The position numbers and the translations under genes were made by a program. Of a stretch of DNA of 64,000 nucleotides, positions 55,781-64,000 are shown piece by piece. Within the stretch, counting starts at the first letter, position 1, and every line of letters begins with the position of its first letter. This DNA is from Closterium sp. Naga37s-1 (taxonomy: Eukaryota; Streptophyta; Zygnematophyceae; Desmidiales; Closteriaceae), in assembly GCA_947471745.1 (NCBI GenBank), contig CANJKZ010000008.1:4529501-4593500 (forward strand). Direction: 5' to 3'. The notes beneath the pieces were generated by a model. The model ran no database searches. It saw only the letters and a list, made by a program, of their open reading frames with translations, and was not told the origin of the DNA.

Positions 55781-55909
55781 TGTTAGAATTAGGAACGGAA
55801 ATGAATGAACTAGAAAGTAGGTGGGTACAAGTAGGAAACCTAAAAGTGTTGTACCCTATAAGAACTACCCCACTACAGCCTAAACAGGCTATATCATATA
55901 AGTTTGACA
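55781..55909 (-). repeat. 5' LTR of Copia-5 (129 bp)
   Basis: Pairs with 48236-48364 and is followed by the target duplication GTCGC and resumed Copia-6 leader. Confidence 0.95.
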
Positions 55910-56890
55910 GTCGCCCCCCCCTAGGCCCGGCCCGTAGCCCGTCGCCCCTGGCCCCGCGGCCCGTCGCCCCTCACCTAGGCCCCGGCCCGTCGCTCCTGGC
56001 CCTGCGGCCCGTCGCCCCTAGGCCCCGCGGCCCGTCGCCCGTAGCCCCTAGGCCCCGCAGCCCGTCGCCCCTAGGCCCCTGGCCCGTCGCCCCTGGCTCC
56101 GTGGCTCGTCGCCCCTAGGCTCCCGGCCCGTCGCTCTCGGCCCCCCGGCCTGTCGCTCCTGGCCCCGTGGCCCGTCGCCCCTAGCCCCCCCAGCCCGTCG
56201 CTCCTGGCCCCACGGCCCGTCGCCCCTAGGCTCCCGGCCCGTCGCTCCTAGATCCCCGACCCGTCGCCCCTAGGCCCCGCGACCCGTCGCCCCTAGGCTC
56301 CCGGCCTGTCACTCTCGACCCCCCAGCCCGTCGCTCCTGGCCCCGTGGCCCGTCGCCCCTAGGCCCCCAGCCCGTCGCTCCTGGCCCTGCGGCCCGTCGC
56401 CCCTAGGCTCCCGGCCAATCGCTCTCGGCCCCGCGGCCCGTCGCTCCTGGCCCCGCAGCCCGTCGCTCCTAGGCCCCCCGGCCCGTCGCCCCTAGGCCCC
56501 GCGGCCAGTCGCCCCTAGGCCCCCGGCCCGTCGCTCCCGGCCCCGCGGCCCGTCGCTCCTGGCCTCACGGCCCGTCGTCCCTAGCCCCTAGGCCCCCGGC
56601 CCGTCGCCCCTAGGCCCCGCAGCCCGTCGCCCCTTAGGCCCCGACCCGTCGCTCCCGGCCCCGCGGCCCGTCGCCCCTAGCCCCTGGCCCCGCGGCCTAT
56701 CGCCCCTAGGCCCCGACCCGACGCCCCTAGGCCCCGACCCGACGCCCCTAGGCCCCGGACCGTCGCCCCTGGCCCCAACACGTCGCCCCGCGGCCGCCCC
56801 TAGGCCCTCGAGCCGCCCCTCCTGCAGCCTACAGCCTGCCCCTTTTCCTTGCGCTGCCCGGCCTCTGCCCGCCCTGCGTGCAGCGCCACT
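55910..56890 (+). repeat. GC-rich repeat leader of Copia-6
   Basis: Dozens of units around CCCGTCGCCCCTAGGCCC (about 18-22 bp) with CCTAGG/CCCGCGGCC variants, up to the gag start codon at 56891. Confidence 0.9.
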
Positions 56891-59014
56891 ATGGCTTCTC
56901 TCCGAGTTCTAGCGTTCGATCATGAGGGCCGACCGATCCAGTTTGACACGTGGCTCGATGACTTGCAGCTGTACCTATTGAGCGACTCTAGGGACAGCGT
57001 TTCGTTGTTTGACCACACGTCTGGCGCCGCTCCCGCCCCTCCCGCCACAGCTGACAGTGCGACTCGCTCACAGTGACTTATTTGTGACACTGCTGCTCGC
57101 TTAGCCATTCGCAACCACCTTCCGTTGGCCGAATGCGCTCACTTCGGACAGCACATGACAACACAGGCACTGTACGACGCTGTAGTCGCTCGTTACTCCT
57201 CGCCTGCCACTTCTGCTCCAGGCCGTCTTCTACTGCCCTACCTGTTTCCCGAGCTGTCCGCCTTTGCCACAGTAGAGGACCTAGTTTCCAACCTTCGCAC
57301 TAGCGACGCTCGCTACCGTGCTGCCCTCCCAGCACAGTTCCTTGCCAAGAACCCACCCCCGATGTACATCACTCTCTACTTTATAGTCACCCGCCTCCCT
57401 GACTCTCTTCGTGCTGTCAGGGACCACTTTCTCGCGCTCGACCCCACAGACCTCACTGTTGACCTACTCGAGCAGCACCTCCTTGCAGCTGAGACTAGTG
57501 TAGTCGCTGTAGGTGCTACTCGTGGCACTCCTCGCACGCCCTTCTTTGAGGGGTGTTCCCCCTCCCCCCTTGCCCCTCCTACGCCTCTGCTGCTGCTGTT
57601 GACGTCCTTGGTGCTGAGGATGTCGGAGCTGCTTCCACTAGTGGGAAGCGCCGCAACAGCAAGGGCAAGGGTGGCAGGGGTGGTGGGGGTGGCAGCAGGG
57701 GTGGTGGTGGGGGCAGGAGTGGAGGTGGTGGAGGCGGTGGAGGTGGTGGCAGCGGTGGGAGTGGTGGCGGGAGTGGGGGCTCTGGTGGCGGTGGTGGAGG
57801 CAGCGGTGGGAGCGGTGGCGGTAGGACTGGAGCTAAGCGTGGAGGTTTTGGAGGAGGCCAGAGGCAGCGGCAACGGCGTCGGAGCAAGACCCAGTCGCCC
57901 CAGCAGCTTCGTGAGTGGTTGTTTCAGCGTGGGGCGTCTGGGGGTAGTGTGAGCTACCCGTATGTCATTCGCACAGGTGACCATGCTGGTCAGACATGCG
58001 GGAAGCCTCACACTCATCACCGCTGCTTCTCCCGCCTCGACGACGCTTGGCGCGCTGAGTTTGGTGACGAGGTTGAGCGCCCCCACTGGGCAGAGCTGCT
58101 TAGGTCTGGAGTTGCGATCTTTGACCTGGACTATGGTGCTATCCTTTCTGTCATGTATGCTCTGTCTGCTAGTGCTGAGGGTGACTGTTACCTGTGTGTA
58201 CTGCCTGACCCAGATATAGAGGCTGCTGCTCTAGGTGCTAGTGAGTCTTCTCTCCCTGGTACTGCGCCTGCTGAGGCCTTGCACACCTTCACGCTGGACT
58301 CAGGTGCGTCACGCTGTTCCTTTAGTGACAGCACCACCCTCACTCCTCTCCCTGCACCTGTCCCGGTCAGACTGGCTGACCCCTCCGGGGGCCCGATCGT
58401 TGCCCGTTCCTCCACTGTCCTCCCGTGTCTGGCGGTTCCGTCCGGCTCACTATGAGGTCTTCACCTCCTCTCGTTCTCTACGAACTTGGTGAGTACCGTT
58501 GCTCTCCAGGACGCGATGGTCACTACCATCACTCCTGGAGGTCAGCGTGTGTTGATCTGCACGTGTGCACGGACGGGTCGTCACCTGGCCACGTTCTATT
58601 GTCGGCCAGGGTCGAGTCTGTACACACTTGCTACCGAGCCTCCTCAGGTAGCTGCGTCTGCTCAGGTGTCCGCGTCAGGTCAGGTAGCACCCCCTTGCTC
58701 GTGTCGCCTCCTGTCGCACCAGACTCTTCTGTGGCACCACCGCCTCGGTCACCCATCCCTGCCACGCCTTCGTGGCATGCACTCCCGTCTCCTTGTCTCT
58801 GGTCTTCCCAGGTCTCTGCCTCCCCTACCGCCCTCGCCTACCCCGCCCTGCCTTCCTTGCGTCGAGGGGCAGCAGCGCGCCGCTCCTCACCCCTCCTCGT
58901 TCCCCCCGACGTCTGCTCCCCTGCAGACTCTCCACATGGACGTGTGGGGCCCAGCCCGCGTCCGTGGACAGGGCAGCAAGCGCTAATTTTTGCTGGTTGT
59001 TGATGACTACACGC

Positions 59015-59870
59015 TGTTAGAGACTAAGGACGGGGTCTATGAGGATTAAGGGCCGAAATATCTCAAAATCGTCAACTATAATTCTGGACAGAAACGTCCT
59101 CATCACAAGAAACGTCGTCGACAAAAAACGCTCTATCAGAATTCTCTCAAGCTCAATTATATTGTAGCCCTTGACAGTGGCTATCTTTCCCAATTTGAAT
59201 AGTATCAAAATATGGATTATAGCTTGAGTTATGAATTTCGGCGCACTAGGGGGTATGCTGCCATAGAAACTGAACTCAATCACAAAGTTGTCTCACAAGT
59301 TCACACAAGAAAGTTGGAGTGGCAATTGAACCAGGTAGGAGGGGATGAGGAGGACGAGAGGGAAGGTCCCAAGGGAGTCCCCAACCAAGGAAACCCCATA
59401 CCACACAATTCCCCTCTCTATAGGCACCCCAACTTTGACATTTGTCACTTTCCCAACTCATGCCATCCACCTCACCCAACTTGGCCACACTTGCCAACCT
59501 GGTTTGGCTTCTCCCAACCACTTGGCATCATCTACAGTGATGGTGACGAATTTCCCAACCCCCAAAATTCTGTACCCCATATTGAGTCAACCCGAAAATT
59601 CCCATAGTCGCCGCATCTCAATCAAAACTTCGAACGATCATATCTTTCTCGTTCTTGCTCCGATCACGGCGATTCTCAGTTCGTCGGAAAGCTCTCAAGC
59701 TGAGGAGTCACTTCCGATATCTGCTCAAGGCAAATAACACTCACACACACTCAGAAAATCCAAACAACACTGAACACAAATTCTTGCACACGCTCACACC
59801 ACGCATGCAACACACGAACATATGATGGGAGGCAGACAGACGTGAATGCAAATGATAGCATCACCTAACA
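59015..59870. mobile_element. Probable solo LTR (856 bp) of a different LTR family, inside Copia-6 integrase
   Basis: Clean insertion between GACTACACGC and the resumed CGGTACACC of the integrase region. Ends are TGTTAG and CTAACA, an inverted hexamer of LTR type. Flanks CACGC (59010-59014) and AACGC (59871-59875) match at 4 of 5 bases, a target duplication with one change. AT-richer than its surroundings, with no pol motif. A solo LTR left by LTR-LTR recombination is most likely; a small non-autonomous element is the alternative. Its family is not known to me; the length is unlike the Copia LTRs here. Confidence 0.75.
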
Positions 59871-60989
59871 AACGCGGTACACCACGGTCTTCCCCTCGCA
59901 CAGCAAGGGTCAGGTCGTTGATGTCTTGATCCCTTGGATCCGCGCAGTCCGTCTCCAGCTCCGCGACCGGTTCCGCCAGGACCTTCCCGTCCTACGTCTG
60001 CACTCTGTCAGAGGTGGTGAGTTTTCCTCTGACCTCTTGCGGGACTTTTGTCGCGGGGAGGGCATTCTCCAGTCGTTCACGCTTCCGGACTCCCCTCAGC
60101 AAAATGGGATTGCTGAGCGCCGCATTGGCTTAGTCATGGAGGTCGCTCGAACCTCCATGATCCATGCGGCTGCTCCCCATTTTTTGTGGCCGTTTGCGGT
60201 CCAGTACGCTGCGCATCAGCTCAACCTTTGGCCCCGTGTCTCCTTGCCGGAGACCTCGCCTACACTGCGTTGGACGGGGAAGGTTGGCGATGCGTCGGTG
60301 TTCCGGGTCTGGGGTTCTCGTGCCTTTGTTTGCGATACGTCCGCGGACAAGCTCTCCGCCCGCGCTATTCCCTGCGTCATCCTTGGCTTTGTCCCTGACG
60401 CGCCTGGCTGGCAGTTTTACCACCCCACCACGCGCCGTGTCTTCCCCTCTCTGGACGTCACGTTTGACAAGTCGGTTCCCTTTTACCGCCTCTTCCCCTA
60501 CCGCTCAACCCCTCCCCCACCCCCGCCACTCTTCCTTGCTCCCGGTCCCCCTCCAGTAGACCCCCTCCCCCCCCAGGGTCCTGCTCCCTCAGGTGTGTCT
60601 CAGGTAGACCCTCTCCCTGGTACTGTGCCTGTTGAGGTAGCTGTCAGCTCAGGTGCTGCTCGAGGTGCTGCGTCTGGGCGTACTGAGTCTGAGGGTGCCG
60701 GGTCTGGGGTTGCTGAGCCTGGGGGTGCGGAGCCTGGGGGTGTTGAGCTTGCGGATGTAGAGCCTGGGGGTGTTGAGCCCGGGGGTGCTGAGTCGGAGGG
60801 TGCGGAGTATGGGGGTGCTGAGCCTTGGGGTAGTGCTTCGTCTGGAGGTCTTGCTGGTGCTTCGCCGAGCCTGTCTCCGCGGCCGGAGCCTCTCTCCCCG
60901 CAGCAGCTTCGTGAGTGGCTTGTTCGGCGCGCACGCCTTCGGAGTGGAGCTACCGAAGCTGGAGGCACTGGAGTCGCTGGAGCTGGAGG

Positions 60990-61129
60990 TGTGAGAGAAT
61001 TGACGAGAGAAATAAGTGAGAAAGGATGATTGAACTAGAAAGCAGTTGGATACATATAACAAACCCTAACAGGGTTGTACTCACTACAGAGTACCACACT
61101 GCAGACTAGAGAAACATAATGTTCTGACA
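60990..61129 (-). repeat. 3' LTR of Copia-8 (140 bp)
   Basis: TGTGAGAG...TTCTGACA followed by a polypurine-tract remnant. About 5 of 140 differences to its partner by eye. Left flank GGAGG (60985-60989). Confidence 0.93.
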
Positions 61130-62215
61130 CACCCCCATAGTCAAAGTGGGGTATGATCAGCACAAGAAGCAAGGCAAAGCAAGCTCAAGGTGGATCACAA
61201 TGTCACCACACATTCTGAGCACAAGTACAAGAAGTAACAGTTTAGAGTTCACAATAAATAAGCAAAGCTAGAGGCTATCACAGAGGGCAAGTGAGGAGGA
61301 GGAGGCTGGACTAATAGGAGAGGAGAGAGGAGGCAACGGCGGAAGCTGCAGACACACGGGCAACAGGAGCGGCGCGCACTGTGGCTACCGGAGGCGCACC
61401 TCCGGACTACAGGGGTAACTGGCTCCGCGGCTAAGACGAGCGGCAGGAGCAACGGACCCACGGGCGACTGGCGCAGCGGCATCACTGGGCTACCGGAAGC
61501 GCACCTCCGGACTACTGGCACTGCTAGCAACACGACGGCTACCTCCACCCAACCTCCCTCTACTGCCGCACCCCCGATTCACACACCCCCTGCTGCACCC
61601 CTAGGTTCACTCACACTCCACCCCCTAGCACCACTCCGTCGACTCACACACACCCACCCCCCTCAGCGGCAGCTGCAGCAGTGGGAGACGGAGTAGGAGG
61701 AGGAGCAGGGGATGCCACACACCCGCCACCCCCATACCCTCCCCCACTGCTGCACCTGCAGCAGGGGATGGAGGAGAAGGAGGGGGGGGGGGGGTGCTGT
61801 GCATGGCGCTTGCAGAGGGCAGCAGGGCGCACGGGGCGCACAGGGCAGCAGGGCAGCAGGCGCACGGGGCGCACAGGGCAGCAGGGCGCGCGGGGCGCAG
61901 CAGGGCCGGCGGGTTGGCCACACCCGCCACCCCATACCCTCCCCCACTGCTGCACCCGCAGCAGAGAGATGGGGGGGGGGCGGGGGGGGGGGCAGGCAGG
62001 TGCTGCAGGTCCCCTCCCCCCACTGCCGCATCCGCACCAGGGGGATGGCAGATCCCCTCCCCCCACTGCTGCACCCACAGCAGGGGGAGGGAGAGGAGAA
62101 AAGGGGCGGAGAGGAGGGGGGGGGGGGGGGCTGGTGCTGCAGGTCCCCTCCCCCCACTGCCGCAACCGCAGCAGGGGGATGGCAAATCCCCTCCCCCCCA
62201 CTGCTGTACCCGCAG

Positions 62216-62251
<36 letters not shown>

Positions 62252-62609
62252 GCTGTGCATGGCGCGTGCAGAGGGCAGCAGGGCGCACGGGGCGCACAGG
62301 GCAGCAGGGCGCAGCAGGTGCTGCAGGTCCCCTCCCCCCACTGCCGCATCCGCACCAGGGGGACGGCAGATCCCCTCCCCCCCACTGCTGCACCCGCAGC
62401 AGGGGGAGGGAGAGGAGAAAGGGGCGGAGAGGAGGGGGGGGGTTGGTGCTGCAGGTCCCCTCCCCCCACTGCCGCAACCGCAGCAGGGGGATGGCAAATC
62501 CCCTCCCCCCCCACTGTTGTACCCGCAGCAGGGGGGGGGGGGGGGGCGGCTGCTCCAGGGGCCAGGGGCCAGGGGCGGCTGCTGAGGTCAAGGAGCGGCT
62601 GCTGAGGTC

Positions 62610-62822
62610 AAGGAGCGGCTGCACCAGGGGCGGCTGCTCCAGGGGCGGCTGCACCAGGGGCGGCTGCTCCAGGGGCGGCTGCACCAGGGGCGGCTGCACC
62701 AGGGGCGGCTGCTCCAGGGGCTGCTGCACCAGGGGCGGCTGCTCCAGGGGCGGCTGCACCAGGGGCGGCTGCACCAGGGGCGGCTGCTCCAGGGGCGGCT
62801 GCACCAGGGGCGGCTGCTCCGA
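62610..62822 (-). repeat. 15-bp tandem array in Copia-8
   Basis: About fourteen units of AGGGGCGGCTGCACC or AGGGGCGGCTGCTCC. On the element's sense strand they stay open as Pro/Gln-rich five-residue repeats, which is a by-product of the 15-bp period. Confidence 0.92.
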
Positions 62823-63814
62823 CGCGTGGCCCCCCCCACCAGGTCGCCCCTCCCGTCGCCTGGTAAGGCGACCTGAGGGGGGGGGGGGGGGGGGGGGGAG
62901 GAGTACGGGGGCCGACCCGCGGCCTCCCAGGGCGCCAGAGCAGGCGGAAGAAGGGGCGACGCGCGCCCCCCCAGGTCGCGCCCCCCCCCCCCCCCCCGGG
63001 TCGCCACGTAAGGCGACGGGAAAAGGGGGGGGGGGGCGGTGCACGGGCCCCTGGTGCGCCACGACCGGCATGAGGGCGGGGCCTGGGTCGGGGCAGGTCC
63101 GGGACAGGGCCGGGACGGGGCCGAGGAAGGGCCGGGGCGGGCCGCGAAGGGGCCTAACGGGCCGCGAAGGGGCCTAACGGGCCGTGAAGGGGGGCCGCGA
63201 CGGACCTAACGGGCCGCGACAGGGTCGGGACAGGGCCGGGGTCGGGGCAGGTCCGGGACAGGGCCGGGACGGGGCCAATACGGGGGGCCGTGACGGGGGC
63301 CTGCGACAGGGGGCCGCGACGGTGGGCCGCGACGAGGGGCCGCAACAGGGTCGGGGCAGGGCCGGGGTCGGGGCAGGTCCGGGACAGGCCGCGAAGGGGC
63401 CGCGACGGGCCTAACGGGCCGCGAAGGGGCCGCTACCGGGCGTAAAGGGGGCCGCGAAGGGGCCTAACTGGCCGCGAAGGGGCCGCGACTGAGGCCTAAC
63501 GGGCCGCGAAAAGGGGCCGCGACGGGCCTAACGGGCCGCGAAGGGGGCCTAACGGGCCGCGAAGGGGCCTAACGGGCCGCGAAGGGGCCGCGACGGGGGC
63601 CTAAGGGGCCGCGAAAGGGGCCGCGAAGGGGGCCGCGACGGGTCGTAAAGGGGGCCGCGAAGGGGCCTAACGGGCCGCGAAGGGGCCACGACGGGGGCCT
63701 AATGGGCCGCGAAGGGGGCCGCTAAGGGTCGTTAAGGGCAGGCGCGACGCGCGCGACAGGCAGGTAAAAAAAAAAATTAGTGGTGGGCCCTTTGATCGAA
63801 ATCGCTCTATACCA

Positions 63815-63954
63815 TGTGATAATATTGACGAGAGAAATAAGTGAGAAAAGATGATTGAACTAGAAAGCAGTTGGATACATATAACAAACCCTAACAGGGT
63901 TGTACTCACTACAGAGTACCCCACTGCAGACTAGAGAAACATAATGTTCTGACA
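63815..63954 (-). repeat. 5' LTR of Copia-8 (140 bp)
   Basis: Pairs with 60990-61129. Followed by the target duplication GGAGG and by resumed Copia-6 linker sequence to the window end. Confidence 0.93.
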
Positions 63955-64000
63955 GGAGGTGCTGGAGTTACTACTGGAGCATGTAGTACTGGAGGTACTG

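Larger units (their letters stand above)
48236..55909 (-). mobile_element. Copia-5: complete-length Ty1/copia element inserted in the Copia-6 leader
   Basis: 7674 bp with 129-bp LTRs and the perfect 5-bp target duplication GTCGC (48231-48235 and 55910-55914). Parts in element order: 5' LTR, primer-binding site (about 55763-55780, TGGTATTCTGAGCAGG), CAGGGGCCGCGACAG-type leader repeats (54.92-55.7 kb), gag start at 54914 (MASPTVLTFDAEG), Gly-rich segment, Cys/His motif (about 53.77 kb), protease (about 53.4 kb), integrase (about 52.95-52 kb), Gly/Ala linker (about 51.9-51.1 kb), reverse transcriptase, RNase H (about 49.1-48.7 kb) and 3' LTR. gag to the start of integrase is one long open frame. 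Broken, with about three or four breaks including an internal direct duplication. LTR divergence is about 4%. Confidence 0.96.
60990..63954 (-). mobile_element. Copia-8: non-autonomous Copia derivative inserted in Copia-6
   Basis: 2965 bp with 140-bp LTRs and target duplication GGAGG (60985-60989 and 63955-63959). Next to the 3' LTR it keeps about 110 bp that match the post-pol segment of the full elements (GCAAAGCAAGCTCA, GGTGGATCACAA), and next to the 5' LTR a primer-binding-site-like TGGTATAGAGC. Between them no gag or pol motif is seen. The interior is GC-rich repeats: a hairpin-bearing segment (61.34-61.55 kb), a duplicated segment of about 320 bp with long G runs (61.8-62.53 kb), a 15-bp array (62610-62822) and CCGCGAAGGGGCCTAACGGG units (63.13-63.75 kb). 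It must have been moved by another element's proteins. LTR divergence is about 3.6%. Confidence 0.9.
47972..64000 (+). mobile_element. Copia-6: outer Ty1/copia element hosting three insertions, 3' end outside window
   Basis: 5' LTR, primer-binding site, start of a repeat leader (48122-48235), then Copia-5. The leader resumes at 55910-56890, gag starts at 56891 (MASLRVLAFDHEG), the Cys/His motif lies at about 57.95 kb, protease at about 58.3 kb, integrase from about 58.7 kb. The integrase is split by a solo LTR (59015-59870) and resumes to about 60.6 kb. The linker region is split by Copia-8 and resumes at 63960-64000. Reverse transcriptase, RNase H and the 3' LTR lie beyond the window. Broken, with several breaks besides the insertions. 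It is older than all three insertions, which form the clearest age ladder in the window. Confidence 0.93.

Noticed and set aside
61644-63177. Open frames of about 475-500 codons on both strands inside Copia-8
   Set aside because: Both strands stay open because the sequence is GC-rich and repetitive; the products are Pro/Gln/Gly/Cys repeats without any gag, pol or host motif.

Overview
The window looks like nuclear DNA of a green alga on the plant side (streptophyte). Evidence: spliced host genes with GT-AG introns, a WRKY zinc-finger exon with the usual intron position of plant WRKY genes, secreted LysM/EGF/papain-like architectures, a nuclear tRNA-Ser without encoded CCA, and dense Ty1/copia retrotransposons whose primer-binding sites resemble the 3' end of initiator tRNA-Met. 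The GC-rich host exons and these domain mixtures would fit a desmid such as Closterium, but that is a guess from memory and not proven here.

Layout. 1-5264: the 3' three quarters of a Copia element (Copia-1, + strand). 5735-8068 (-): the 3' part of a LysM gene (gene Y). 8070-12945 (+): a Copia fragment lacking its 5' end (Copia-2). 13166-15990 (+): the 3' part of a WRKY-type gene followed by Gln/His-rich low-complexity sequence. 17694-26157 (-): a 13-exon host gene (gene X) coding for a papain-like C1A domain, two EGF domains and four LysM domains, with a tRNA-Ser(CGA) gene in one intron. 26158-28436: gene-poor, purine-rich repeats. 28437-45726 (-): a composite Copia element (Copia-3) carrying a complete nested Copia (Copia-4, 29634-37590, target duplication CGAAG). 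45732-46452: four copies of a 179-bp tandem repeat. 47443-47971: start of an unrecognised gene. 47972 to beyond 64000 (+): Copia-6, which contains Copia-5 (48236-55909, target duplication GTCGC), a probable solo LTR of another family (59015-59870) and a short non-autonomous element, Copia-8 (60990-63954, target duplication GGAGG).

The Copia elements share very short LTRs (126-161 bp), a long GC-rich repeat-filled leader before gag where that part is present, a stretched Cys/His motif in gag and a low-complexity linker between integrase and reverse transcriptase. All look broken. Where both LTRs are present, by-eye differences of about 2.5-4% suggest fairly recent insertion.

The most interesting host feature is gene X. 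All its exon phases agree, giving a 680-residue partial protein. The papain active-site cysteine is serine and the oxyanion-hole glutamine is glutamate, while the catalytic histidine and asparagine remain; a Ser-His-Asn site of this kind is known from silicateins. Nearly every exon of gene X, and of its paralogue gene Y, is flanked by extra partial copies: copies of the exon's 5' half upstream and copies of its 3' half downstream, each keeping one splice site. The introns are largely built from such boundary-spanning tandem duplications. Short palindromes built on GACTTTTGAGTC and its reverse complement are scattered through the same introns.
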